From Pseudomonas sp. 21 (GTDB taxonomy: Bacteria; Pseudomonadota; Gammaproteobacteria; Pseudomonadales; Pseudomonadaceae): DNA of 60,292 bases. The stretch spans positions 518,978-579,269 of the forward strand of contig NZ_JYOA01000004.1 of the NCBI RefSeq assembly GCF_000955805.1, given 5' to 3'. Under the pieces are notes generated by a model that did not search any database, was not told the DNA's origin, and was given only the letters and a program-made list of their open reading frames with translations. Both the position numbers and the translations under genes were made by a program. This document shows positions 27,311 through 35,745 of the stretch, piece after piece (the stretch's first letter is position 1; each line of letters opens with the position of its first letter).

Positions 27311-28430
27311 GCGTCCACTCCCATGCGGCATCGCAGCGGTTGCGTCCGCTGCGTTTCGCACGGTAGAGCGCCTGGTCGGCCCGTTGCAAGGCCTCGTCGA
27401 GATCATCGTTGGCGTCGAGCAGGGTCATCCCCGCCGACAGGCTCAGGGTTTCGATATTCACGCCCACCGGCTCCGCCGCCGAATAGGCCATCCGCAGGCG
27501 TTCGCAACAGGTGGTCAGGCGGTCGGCATCGGCGTTGGGCAGCAGCAGGACGAACTCCTCGCCGCCGTATCGCGCCAGCACGTCGCCTTCGCGCAGACAG
27601 GCCCGTGCCACGGCGGCGAAAGTCTGCAGCACGCGGTCGCCGGCGGCATGGCCGTGGACATCGTTGATGCGCTTGAAGTGGTCCAGGTCGATCAGCGCCA
27701 GGCCGTGGCGCTGGCCGGGGTGCATTTCTTCCAGCGCGCGGCCGGCCAGGCGGATGAAGTGACGGCGGTTGAACAGCCCGGTGAGCTCGTCGGTGGCCAC
27801 CAGGTCTTCGAGCTGGCGCATCATGCCGCGCAGGGTGTCCTGGTGCGCCTGCAGCGCATAGCGGCGCTGGCGCATGCGTTGGCGCAGCGACTGCACGTAG
27901 CCGGCGAACAGGCTCAGCCAGGTGAGCACGATGAACAGCACCAGCAGTTGCAGGACCGCCTGGGCCGGCAGTTGCAGCCGTTGCTGGAAGGCTTCGTGGA
28001 GGTTCAGGCCGGCGAAGGCAATGAAGGCCAGCGCCGCGCAACGGGCAAAGACCCGCGGCTGCAACTGGAACACGCCGAACAGCAGGATCAGCACGTAGAG
28101 CACCATCAGCGTGCCGCGCGCGGTATCCACGCTGGCCAGGAACAGGGTGTTCCAGACCAGCGCCACCAGCACCTGCGGCTCGGTCATGCTCGGGTCGGTG
28201 AAGCGCTGGTTGCGTCCGCTGAAGAACAGCCAGGCGAACACCAGCTGGCTGCCGGTGACCAGCAGCGTGCAGGTCAGGGCGAAGCTGACGGGGGCGCGGT
28301 AGAACTCGCCGAACACGGCCAACCACAGCAACAGCAGCGCCAGGGCATAGGTCCCGAGGGCCATGCCGAATCGCCTGATGAGTAGTTTTTGTAAGGCGTG
28401 CTGCTTCAGAGGTGGTTTCAGCGTGCTCAT
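27303..28430 (-). CDS. sadC: Membrane diguanylate cyclase, SadC-like
   Basis: A 375-aa inner-membrane protein: about six hydrophobic segments in residues 20-178, a short linker helix, then a GGDEF domain. The active site is GGEEF (residues 289-293) and a product-inhibition site RxxD (REGD, 280-283) lies five residues before it, so it should make c-di-GMP with feedback control. The symbol rests on gene order (ferredoxin reductase before, fumarase after, as PA4331-PA4333 from memory) and topology. I recall P. aeruginosa SadC as longer, so identity is likely but not certain. Confidence 0.75.
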   Translation of the reverse strand: MSTLKPPLKQHALQKLLIRRFGMALGTYALALLLLWLAVFGEFYRAPVSFALTCTLLVTGSQLVFAWLFFSGRNQRFTDPSMTEPQVLVALVWNTLFLASVDTARGTLMVLYVLILLFGVFQLQPRVFARCAALAFIAFAGLNLHEAFQQRLQLPAQAVLQLLVLFIVLTWLSLFAGYVQSLRQRMRQRRYALQAHQDTLRGMMRQLEDLVATDELTGLFNRRHFIRLAGRALEEMHPGQRHGLALIDLDHFKRINDVHGHAAGDRVLQTFAAVARACLREGDVLARYGGEEFVLLLPNADADRLTTCCERLRMAYSAAEPVGVNIETLSLSAGMTLLDANDDLDEALQRADQALYRAKRSGRNRCDAAWEWTRA

Positions 28431-28585
28431 GGGGCTCCGTCCCGTAATGGCACCTGGCCTTCACTCTACTATCAAAGCGCCCCAGTGCCTAGCCGATCGG
28501 AATGTGGGCGGCCCTTATGAAGAGCAGAGGCCGTCTGGGACCAAGGTCGGATCGCTGGCGGGTGCGCGGCAAGCAGCCGCGGCGG

Positions 28586-28591
28586 TATACT
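28586..28591 (+). promoter_or_regulatory. -10 box of the fumarase promoter
   Basis: TATACT, 91 bp before the fumarase start, gives a transcription start near 28598. The -35 region (TGCGCG at 28563-28568) is poor, so an activator may be needed. Confidence 0.4.
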
Positions 28592-28682
28592 ACGGCGCCT
28601 TTTTTCGCCGCAGCCGTGTCGGCGAATTCCCGATGTAACAGGCCCCATGCCTGTACTACCCGCCTGAAGAGGACCGTGCTCC

Positions 28683-30206
28683 ATGGCCGTGATCAAGCAA
28701 GACGACCTGATCCAGAGCGTCGCCGATGCCCTGCAGTTCATCTCCTACTACCACCCGGTTGATTTCATCCAGGCCATGCATGAGGCCTACCTGCGCGAAG
28801 AATCGCCGGCCGCCCGGGACTCGATGGCGCAGATCCTGATCAACTCGCGCATGTGCGCCACCGGTCACCGCCCGATCTGCCAGGACACCGGTATCGTCAC
28901 CGTGTTCGTCCGCGTCGGCATGGACGTGAGCTGGGCCGGCGCCACCATGAGCGTCGACGATATGATCAACGAAGGCGTGCGTCGCGCCTACAACCTGCCG
29001 GAGAACGTCCTGCGCGCCTCCATCCTGGCCGACCCGGCCGGTGCGCGTAAGAACACCAAGGACAACACCCCGGCGGTGATCCACTACTCCATCGTTCCCG
29101 GCAACACCGTGGAAGTGGACGTCGCGGCCAAGGGCGGCGGCTCCGAGAACAAGTCGAAAATGGCCATGCTCAACCCGTCCGACTCCATCGTCGACTGGGT
29201 GTTGAAGACCGTTCCGACCATGGGCGCCGGCTGGTGCCCGCCGGGCATGCTCGGCATCGGCATCGGCGGTACCGCCGAGAAGGCCGCAGTGATGGCGAAG
29301 GAAGTCCTGATGGACGAGATCGACATCCACGAGCTGAAGGCTCGCGGTGCGCAGAACAAGATCGAGGAAATGCGCCTCGAGCTGTTCGAGAAGGTCAACC
29401 AGCTGGGCATCGGTGCCCAGGGCCTGGGCGGCCTGACCACCGTGCTCGACGTGAAGATCATGGACTACCCGACCCACGCCGCCTCGCTGCCGGTCTGCAT
29501 GATCCCCAACTGCGCCGCCACCCGCCACGCGCACTTCGTGCTCGACGGTTCCGGCCCGGCCGAACTGGAAGCGCCGTCGCTGGACGCCTACCCGGAAATC
29601 GTCTGGGAAGCCGGCCCGTCCGCACGCCGCGTCAACCTCGACAGCATCACCCCGGAAGAAGTGCAGAGCTGGAAGCCGGGCGAGACCATCCTGCTCAACG
29701 GCAAGATGCTCACCGGCCGCGACGCCGCGCACAAGCGCATGGTCGACATGCTGAACAAGGGCGAAGAGCTGCCGGTGGACCTGAAAGGCCGCTTCATCTA
29801 CTACGTCGGCCCGGTCGATCCGGTCGGTGACGAAGTGGTTGGCCCGGCTGGCCCGACCACCGCGACCCGCATGGACAAGTTCACCCGCCAGATCCTCGAG
29901 CAGACCGGTCTGCTGGGCATGATCGGCAAGTCCGAGCGCGGCCCCATCGCCATCGAGGCGATCAAGGACAACAAGGCCGTCTACCTGATGGCCGTGGGCG
30001 GTGCTGCCTACCTGGTCGCCCAGGCGATCAAGAAGTCCAAGGTCCTGGCCTTCGCCGAACTGGGCATGGAAGCGATCTACGAGTTCGAAGTGAAGGACAT
30101 GCCGGTGACCGTCGCAGTCGACACCAATGGCGAGTCGGTGCACATCACCGGCCCGGCCATCTGGCAGAAGAAGATCGCCGAGAACCTGGCGGTGGAAGTG
30201 CAGTGA
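28683..30206 (+). CDS. fumA: Fumarate hydratase class I (Fe-S)
   Basis: A 507-aa iron-sulfur fumarase of the TCA cycle, fumarate to malate. It contains the alpha-type and beta-type domains fused, as in class I enzymes; candidate cluster cysteines are in GHRPICQDTG (Cys66), CMIPNCAATRHAHF and GAGWCPPGMLG. This class is oxygen-sensitive and needs iron. It has its own promoter-like box and a strong 16-bp terminator. Symbol choice (fumA versus fumB) is conventional. Confidence 0.92.
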   Translation: MAVIKQDDLIQSVADALQFISYYHPVDFIQAMHEAYLREESPAARDSMAQILINSRMCATGHRPICQDTGIVTVFVRVGMDVSWAGATMSVDDMINEGVRRAYNLPENVLRASILADPAGARKNTKDNTPAVIHYSIVPGNTVEVDVAAKGGGSENKSKMAMLNPSDSIVDWVLKTVPTMGAGWCPPGMLGIGIGGTAEKAAVMAKEVLMDEIDIHELKARGAQNKIEEMRLELFEKVNQLGIGAQGLGGLTTVLDVKIMDYPTHAASLPVCMIPNCAATRHAHFVLDGSGPAELEAPSLDAYPEIVWEAGPSARRVNLDSITPEEVQSWKPGETILLNGKMLTGRDAAHKRMVDMLNKGEELPVDLKGRFIYYVGPVDPVGDEVVGPAGPTTATRMDKFTRQILEQTGLLGMIGKSERGPIAIEAIKDNKAVYLMAVGGAAYLVAQAIKKSKVLAFAELGMEAIYEFEVKDMPVTVAVDTNGESVHITGPAIWQKKIAENLAVEVQ

Positions 30207-30223
30207 TCACTGCGTGACCGCCC

Positions 30224-30260
30224 CATGAAAAAGCCCGGCCAAGTGCCGGGCTTTTTCATG
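30224..30260 (+). terminator. Terminator of the fumarase gene
   Basis: A 16-bp perfect stem CATGAAAAAGCCCGGC / GCCGGGCTTTTTCATG (30224-30239, 30245-30260). The symmetric A and T runs make it work in both directions. Confidence 0.92.
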
Positions 30261-30296
30261 GGCGGAATATGGGTGACATGGCGCGGGGGCAAGCCG

Positions 30297-30371
30297 ATCG
30301 CGGATGAATCCGCTCCCACCACAGCCGGAAGTAGAGGAGTTTCACTGTAGGAGCGCGCCATGCGCGCGATC
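30297..30371. repeat. Divergent REP pair
   Basis: A reverse unit at 30297-30318 (GATCGCGGATGAATCCGCTCCC) and a forward unit at 30347-30371 beginning GTAGGAGCGCGCCATGCGCG. Their stems differ from the other two subtypes. Confidence 0.6.
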
Positions 30372-30406
30372 GCCGGCATGGCCCGCCCCCGCAGGGTGGA
30401 TCGGGC

Positions 30407-30709
30407 TCAGGCGCTGCGCGGCACGCGGTTCAGCTCCACCACATTGTCACGGCGCTGGGCGAGGAAGCGCGTACAGCTCACCCGCAGGAAGGAAGCGAAG
30501 TTCACCACCTCCCCGCGGTAGTCCATCACCTCGTCGTAGAGCTTGGCGATCAGCTGGTTGGTGGTCATGCCGTCCACCTCGGCGATTTCGCGCAGGATGT
30601 CCCAGAACTGGTTCTCCAGGCGCAGCGTGGTGACCACACCCCGGATGCGCAGCGAGCGGGAGCGCGACTCATAGAGGATCGGGTCGGCCTTTACATAGAG
30701 TTCGCACAT
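30407..30709 (-). CDS. Ribbon-helix-helix domain protein
   Basis: A 100-aa protein with a predicted ribbon-helix-helix fold of the RHH_4 type (SRSLRIRGVVTTLRLENQFWDILREIAEVDGMTTNQLIAKLYDE in the N-terminal half, given as residues about 15-60). Such proteins can be DNA-binding repressors, but this family is not proven to bind DNA. It lies 33 bp after the DJ-1 gene and could be cotranscribed. A GGAG ribosome site is 9 nt before the ATG. Confidence 0.7.
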   Translation of the reverse strand: MCELYVKADPILYESRSRSLRIRGVVTTLRLENQFWDILREIAEVDGMTTNQLIAKLYDEVMDYRGEVVNFASFLRVSCTRFLAQRRDNVVELNRVPRSA

Positions 30710-30742
30710 GGACGGCTTCTCCAGCTTCGATGACGGGCCAGT

Positions 30743-31324
30743 TTACAGGCTGATCCGGGTGCCCAGCACCTCGAGGAACTTCGCCAGCCAGGCGGGGTGC
30801 GCCGGCCACGCGGGCGCGGTGACCAGGTTGCCGTCGACATGGGCGGCATCCACCGGGATGTCCACGTACTCGCCACCGGCCAGCGTCACTTCCGGACCGC
30901 AGGCCGGATAGGCGCTGCACGCCCGGCCCTTGAGCACACCGGCGGCGGCCAGCAGCTGGGCGCCATGGCAGACAGCGGCGATGGGCTTCTTCGCAGCGTC
31001 GAAGGCTTTCACCAGCTCGATCACCTTGGCGTTCAGGCGCAGGTATTCCGGAGCGCGGCCGCCAGGGATCAGCAGCGCGTCGTAGTCTTCGGCACGCACG
31101 TCGGCGAAGGTGGCGTTGAGGGCGAAGTTGTGACCCGGCTTCTCGCTGTAGGTCTGGTCGCCTTCGAAATCGTGGATGGCGGTGCGGATGCTCTGGCCGG
31201 CCTTCTTGTCCGGGCAGACGGCATGGACGATGTGACCGACCATCAGCAGTGCCTGGAACGGCACCATGGTTTCGTAGTCTTCGGCGTAGTCGCCGACCAG
31301 CATCAGGATCTTCTTCGCGGCCAT
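30743..31324 (-). CDS. DJ-1/PfpI family protein
   Basis: A 193-aa protein of the class I glutamine amidotransferase-like superfamily. The nucleophile elbow [14 protein letters not shown] contains the reactive Cys followed by His, and the conserved early acid is in [13 protein letters not shown]. Members act as stress hydrolases, deglycase-like or isonitrile hydratase-like enzymes; the activity here is unknown. The start at 31324 is preferred over 31333 because GGGAGG lies 9 nt before it. It is the last metabolic gene on the catabolic strand. Confidence 0.82.
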   Translation of the reverse strand: MAAKKILMLVGDYAEDYETMVPFQALLMVGHIVHAVCPDKKAGQSIRTAIHDFEGDQTYSEKPGHNFALNATFADVRAEDYDALLIPGGRAPEYLRLNAKVIELVKAFDAAKKPIAAVCHGAQLLAAAGVLKGRACSAYPACGPEVTLAGGEYVDIPVDAAHVDGNLVTAPAWPAHPAWLAKFLEVLGTRISL

Positions 31325-31416
31325 CTGGGGCATCCTCCCGGCAGGGCCCGGCCGTGGCGGCCGGGCATGCGGGAGAGCTTAGACAGTCACGCTGGTGGCG
31401 GGGTAATACGCCGCTA

Positions 31417-33081
31417 CTACACCGCCACGCGCTGGGCGGGCTGGGTGGCTGGGCGCTGCTCCGCAACTTGGCGGGCATCTTCGAGGATCAGGTCGGCGCC
31501 CTTCTCGGCCACCATCATCACCGCGGCGTTGGTGTTGCCGGAGGTGACGTTGGGGAAGATCGACGCATCGACAACGCGCAGGCCGGCGATGCCGTGCACA
31601 CGCAGGCGGTTGTCCACCACCGAGGTCTGCGGATCGCTGCCCATGGCGCAGCTGCCGCACAGGTGGTAGATCGAGCCGCAGTTCTCGCGGAAGTACTGCA
31701 GCATCTGCTCGTCGGACCGGGTAGCCGGGCCCGGCAGCACTTCTTCGACGGTGATCTTCTTCAGCGCCGGGGCGTTCATGATCTTGCGGATCAGGTGGCT
31801 GCCCTGGATGGCTTCGTCGATGTCCTTCTGCGTGCTCAGGTAGTTGGGGTCGATCAGCGCGGCGTCGGCCGGGTTCTTCGAGGCGATGCGAATCTCGCCG
31901 CGGCTGGTCGGCCGGCACGGGTTGAAGCAGAGCAGGAAGCCCGAATACGGCTCGGGTTTCAGGCTGGCCTTGTTGCTCTTGGGGATCTGGTACGACAGCG
32001 GGTTGAAGTACAGCTGCAGGTTCGGGTGCTCCAGCGCGTCATCGCTGCGGAAGAAGCCGCCGCTCTGGTTCACGCTCATCGACAGCGGGCCCTTGCGGGT
32101 CAGCAGGTACTCCAGCCCGAGCCTGGCCTGGCCGAACAGCGAACCGAAGTCGTCGTTCAGGGTGCGGATATTGGCCTTGTAGTAGTAGCTGACGCAGAGG
32201 TGGTCCTGCAGGTTCTTGCCCACCGCCGGGAGTTCGTGGACCTGCGGAATCTTGTGCTCGTCCAGCAGTTCGCGGTCGGCGACGCCGGAGAGTTGCAGCA
32301 GCTTGGGCGAGTCCACCGCGCCGGCGGCGAGGATGACCTCGCGCCTGGCGTGGAACTCACGCTGCACGCCGCTCTGCTTCACGCTCACGCCGATGGCGCG
32401 CTTGTTCTCGTCGAACAGCACGCGTTCCACCAGCGCCTTGCGCTCGATGGCCAGGTTGGCGCGGTTCTGCGCCGGGTGCAGGTAGGCGAAGCTGCTGGAG
32501 CAACGCTGGCCATTCTTCGTGTTGACGTCGTAGAGGCCGGCGCCTTCGAAGTCCTTGCCGTTGAAGTCTTCGCTCAGCGGGTAGCCCAGTTCCTGGCAGC
32601 CCTCGAGGAAGCTGTCGCAGATCGGGTGGGTGTGGCCCTTCATCGGCGTGATGCGGATCGGTCCGTTGGCGCCGTGGTACTCGGTGTTGCCCAGCGGGTG
32701 CGATTCCAGCTTGCGGAAGTACGGCAGCACGTCCTTGAACGACCAGCCGTCGTTGCCACCCGCCGCCCAGTCATCGAAGTCATGGGCCTGGCCGCGCACG
32801 TAGATCATCGCGTTGATCGACCCGGACCCACCCTGGACCTTGCCGCGCGGCGCGTAGAGCTGGCGATTGGCGAGCTGCTTCTGCGGCTGGCTGTAGTACA
32901 TCCAGTTGAAGGTCGGGTTGTAGTAGAGCTTGGCGAAGCCCACCGGGATCTTGAACCAGTGCGAGCTGTCCTTGCCGCCAGCCTCCAGCAGAAGAACGCT
33001 GTGCTCGCCCGATTCGCTCAGGCGGGCGGCGAGGATGCAGCCGGCGGAACCGGCGCCGACGATGATGTAGTCGTATTTCAT
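31417..33081 (-). CDS. GMC-family FAD alcohol dehydrogenase (choline dehydrogenase-like)
   Basis: A 554-aa flavoprotein of the glucose-methanol-choline family. The FAD-binding GxGxxG is VGAGSAG near residue 8, GMC signature 1 is RGKVQGGSGSINAMIYVRG, and the C-terminal catalytic block SIYHLCGSCAMG with SGNTNAA provides the His and Asn. It oxidises an alcohol to an aldehyde or ketone and passes electrons to the respiratory chain or another acceptor. The substrate may be linked to the neighbouring acid-sugar-dehydratase-like gene and AldA-like dehydrogenase. No signal peptide is seen. Confidence 0.85.
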   Translation of the reverse strand: MKYDYIIVGAGSAGCILAARLSESGEHSVLLLEAGGKDSSHWFKIPVGFAKLYYNPTFNWMYYSQPQKQLANRQLYAPRGKVQGGSGSINAMIYVRGQAHDFDDWAAGGNDGWSFKDVLPYFRKLESHPLGNTEYHGANGPIRITPMKGHTHPICDSFLEGCQELGYPLSEDFNGKDFEGAGLYDVNTKNGQRCSSSFAYLHPAQNRANLAIERKALVERVLFDENKRAIGVSVKQSGVQREFHARREVILAAGAVDSPKLLQLSGVADRELLDEHKIPQVHELPAVGKNLQDHLCVSYYYKANIRTLNDDFGSLFGQARLGLEYLLTRKGPLSMSVNQSGGFFRSDDALEHPNLQLYFNPLSYQIPKSNKASLKPEPYSGFLLCFNPCRPTSRGEIRIASKNPADAALIDPNYLSTQKDIDEAIQGSHLIRKIMNAPALKKITVEEVLPGPATRSDEQMLQYFRENCGSIYHLCGSCAMGSDPQTSVVDNRLRVHGIAGLRVVDASIFPNVTSGNTNAAVMMVAEKGADLILEDARQVAEQRPATQPAQRVAV

Positions 33082-33104
33082 GGAATGCGTACCGCGAGTT
33101 TGGG

Positions 33105-33138
33105 TAAAACCCCGCTCGCCCTTTTGTCGGGGAGCGGG
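33105..33138 (-). terminator. Terminator-like hairpin inside the catabolic operon
   Basis: On the minus strand CCCGCTC pairs with GAGCGGG, followed by GTTTT (33106-33110), 8 bp after the enolase-superfamily stop. It may reduce expression of the GMC gene relative to upstream genes. Confidence 0.5.
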
Positions 33139-33145
33139 TCCGACA

Positions 33146-34363
33146 TCAGCCTTTGGCCGGTGCGTTGTCTTTCACATCGACGGGGTCGGGCCCCATCTGC
33201 AGGTGCAGGCGCTCGCCGGTGTACGGGCTGTGGGCGCGCACCACGTCCATGTTCAGCTCGACGCCCAGGCCGGGCTCGCTGGACGGGATGATATAGCCGT
33301 CTTCCCACTGCAGCGGCTTCTTCAGGATCTCGGCGTGGAAGCCGTCCCAGGTGCCTATGCTTTCCTGGATCAGAAAGTTCGGCGTGCAGGCCGCCAGCTG
33401 GAAGCTCGCCGCCGCGCCGATGGGGCCGTTGTAGAGGTGCGGGGCGATCTGCGCATAGAAGGCTTCGGCCATGGAGGCGATCTTCTTGCCTTCGAGCAGG
33501 CCGCCGCAGCGACCGACGTTCATCTGCAGGATCGACGCGCCGCCGGCCTGCAGCAGCTTGAAGAACTCGTACTTGGTGGTCAGGCGCTCGCCGGTGGCGA
33601 TCGGGATGCTGGTCTTGGCGGCGACCTGGCCCATGGCATCTTCCTGGCCCGGCGGGATCGGTTCTTCGAACCACAGCGGGTCGTACTTTTCCAGGCGCCT
33701 GGCCAGGCGGATGGCCGAGGACGGCACCATCTGCCCATGGGTGCCGAACAGCAGGTCGCACTGGCTGCCCACCGCTTCGCGGATCTTGCGGCAGAAGGTC
33801 TCGCAGCGCTCCAGCACTTCCAGGGAAACCTGGTGGCCGGAGAAGGCGGTGTACGGGCCGGCCGGGTCGAACTTCAGGGCGGTGAAGCCGAGCTTCATGT
33901 TCTCGATGGCGCACTCGGCGGCCAGGTCCGGGTCGGAGTAGTCGTACTCGCCCTGGGCGTTCACCGGGTACAGGTAGGTGTAGGAACGCAGCCGCTCGTG
34001 CACCTTGCCGCCGAGCAGCTCGTACACCGGCTTGTTCGCCGCCTTGCCGATGATGTCCCAGCAGGCCATTTCCAGGCCGCTGACGATGCCCATCATGGTC
34101 AGGTCCGGGCGCTGGGTGAAGCCGCTCGAATAGGCGCGGCGGAAGAAGCGCTCGATGTGGTGCGGGTCCTGGTTCTCCAGGTAACGGCCGAACACGTCTT
34201 CGATCGCCGGGACCATGACCTTGGGATGGAAGGTGGCGGCGTAGATCTCGCCGACGCCTTCGATGCCGCAGTCGGTCCTGAGCTTGACGAACAGCCAGTA
34301 CATGCCGCCGATATGGGGCGGCGGGACGGCGACCACGTGGGTTTCGAGGGAGACGATTTTCAT
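33146..34363 (-). CDS. Enolase-superfamily protein (mandelate racemase/muconate lactonizing type, acid-sugar dehydratase-like)
   Basis: A 405-aa protein. The N-terminal capping domain is at residues 1-125 and the barrel follows. Metal/acid residues seen are Glu233-Glu234 (WFEEP), Glu259-Arg260 (TGER) and His309 (IAPHLYNGP), the arrangement of acid-sugar dehydratases such as galactonate dehydratase. At the first metal-ligand strand the sequence is LLFGTHGQM (residues 204-212) where typical members have Asp-x-His, so the metal site may differ. It overlaps the MFS gene by 4 bp (ATGA) and is in one operon with it. Confidence 0.82.
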   Translation of the reverse strand: MKIVSLETHVVAVPPPHIGGMYWLFVKLRTDCGIEGVGEIYAATFHPKVMVPAIEDVFGRYLENQDPHHIERFFRRAYSSGFTQRPDLTMMGIVSGLEMACWDIIGKAANKPVYELLGGKVHERLRSYTYLYPVNAQGEYDYSDPDLAAECAIENMKLGFTALKFDPAGPYTAFSGHQVSLEVLERCETFCRKIREAVGSQCDLLFGTHGQMVPSSAIRLARRLEKYDPLWFEEPIPPGQEDAMGQVAAKTSIPIATGERLTTKYEFFKLLQAGGASILQMNVGRCGGLLEGKKIASMAEAFYAQIAPHLYNGPIGAAASFQLAACTPNFLIQESIGTWDGFHAEILKKPLQWEDGYIIPSSEPGLGVELNMDVVRAHSPYTGERLHLQMGPDPVDVKDNAPAKG

Positions 34364-35655
34364 GCTTTCTTCGCTCGCTTCTGGATGCGCTTGTTCAGGA
34401 TCAGGGTGGCGACCACGCCCAGCAGGCCCATCACCACGACGTAGGAGAAATAGATCTGGTAGCCGACGAAGCCGGGGAAGCGGTCGGTGATGTAGCCGTT
34501 GAGCAGCGGCAGGTAGGCGTCAGGCGCGTAGCCCAGCACCGAGATGATGCCGATGGCCAGGCCGGTGACGCGCAGCGGGATGTGGCAGTCATCGAGGATC
34601 GCCCAGTACAGGCCGCGGATGGCGTAGGTCATCAGGCCGATGAAGATCACCAGGAAGATCAGCACGCCCAGTACATGCAGGCTGGGCAGCACGATCAGGC
34701 CGATCATGCCCAGCGCCGCCAGCAGCATCGCCCAGGTCAGCACGCCGGCGCGGGAGAAGCGGTCGCCCAGCCAGCCGCCGCCGATGCCGCCCAGCGGGCG
34801 CATCCACAGCTTGACGGTGGTGATCACGCCGGCGGCGGTGGCGGAGAGGCCGAAGCCGCCTTCCTGCAGGTAGGCCGAGAAGCTGTAGGTGGCCCAGAAG
34901 AAGTGGTAGCCGCAGAACACGATGGCGGTGACCAGCCACAGTTCCGGGATGCGCAGCAGGGTCTTGAAGTCGTCCAGCAGGTTGCCTTTCTCGCTGTCGC
35001 CGTTGCGAGTGTTCTTCTGCGGATCACGCACCAGCATCAGCGCGGCGCCGAGCACGATGCAGAAGATCGCGTACAGATGGATGACCAGTTGCAGGCCCTG
35101 GGCGTTCTTCTCGCCACGGGTCTCGGTGACGTAGGCGAACAGCGCAATGGCAATGGTCGCCAGCAGCGCCTCGACCAGCCCGCGCCCGCCATCGAGCACG
35201 CCGAAGAAACGGCCCTGCTCGTCCTCGCCGGCGAGCATCTTCACCCGCTTGATCAGCGCGGCCCAGAAGGTCAGGCCGGTGGTGATACCGAAGCCGCAGA
35301 AGATCACCAGCAGCGTGTTGAAGCCCGGCAGCGTCGAGTACCACATGCCCAGCGCACCGGTGGCGATCAGCGAGAAGCTGATCAGGAAACGCGGCGACAG
35401 GCGATCCGCCAGCCAGCCGCTGGGCAGGTAGCTGAGCAGGAACGCAGTACCGAGGATCGAGTAGAGGTAACCCAGTTCGCTGTTATTGATCGCCAGCGCC
35501 TCGAGCATGGTGCTCTGGTAGACCTGGCGCAGGTACAGCATGGGATAGATCGCCCCCGCCGCAAGCACGAGCAGGGCGAGCTGGATGTAGCGGGTGAGGT
35601 TGGCATTAGCGGGCACGGCCATGGTCATGGCTTCTGCACTTATTGTTTTTTTCAT
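34360..35655 (-). CDS. MFS transporter of the catabolic cluster
   Basis: About 431 aa with 12 predicted membrane segments; the loop GWLADRLSPRF near residue 70 is the MFS motif between helices 2 and 3. It probably imports the acid or polyol degraded by the neighbouring enzymes. The start is uncertain: ATGs at 35658, 35655, 35628 and 35622 are in frame; I use 35655, which has a GAG-type site, but a Crc-like motif at 35640-35647 would sit nearer the ribosome site for 35628. Confidence 0.8.
   Translation of the reverse strand: MKKTISAEAMTMAVPANANLTRYIQLALLVLAAGAIYPMLYLRQVYQSTMLEALAINNSELGYLYSILGTAFLLSYLPSGWLADRLSPRFLISFSLIATGALGMWYSTLPGFNTLLVIFCGFGITTGLTFWAALIKRVKMLAGEDEQGRFFGVLDGGRGLVEALLATIAIALFAYVTETRGEKNAQGLQLVIHLYAIFCIVLGAALMLVRDPQKNTRNGDSEKGNLLDDFKTLLRIPELWLVTAIVFCGYHFFWATYSFSAYLQEGGFGLSATAAGVITTVKLWMRPLGGIGGGWLGDRFSRAGVLTWAMLLAALGMIGLIVLPSLHVLGVLIFLVIFIGLMTYAIRGLYWAILDDCHIPLRVTGLAIGIISVLGYAPDAYLPLLNGYITDRFPGFVGYQIYFSYVVVMGLLGVVATLILNKRIQKRAKKA
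35640..35647 (-). promoter_or_regulatory. Hfq/Crc CA motif at the MFS start
   Basis: Minus strand AACAATAA, a perfect AANAANAA motif, lies within the first codons (start 35655) or 12 nt before the alternative start 35628. Such motifs recruit Hfq-Crc and block translation during growth on preferred carbon sources in Pseudomonas. Confidence 0.55.
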
Positions 35656-35713
35656 CATGCATCTCGCAGCCGGCTTGGTCGCCGGCAACTGGTCGGAACA
35701 GCAGTGGGAATGA

Positions 35714-35736
35714 CGGAGCCCAGGCAGTGGGCTCCG
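35714..35736 (-). other. 9-bp hairpin between aldehyde dehydrogenase and MFS genes
   Basis: CGGAGCCCA pairs with TGGGCTCCG around a 5-nt loop, 10 bp after the dehydrogenase stop; no T-run follows. Likely an mRNA-stabilising or partial termination structure. Confidence 0.5.
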
Positions 35737-35745
35737 CGGGTTGAA

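Noticed and set aside
30407..31324. RHH protein and DJ-1 protein as a toxin-antitoxin pair
   Set aside because: The DJ-1/PfpI family is not a toxin family, sizes and order do not fit, and there is no overlap of the two genes.
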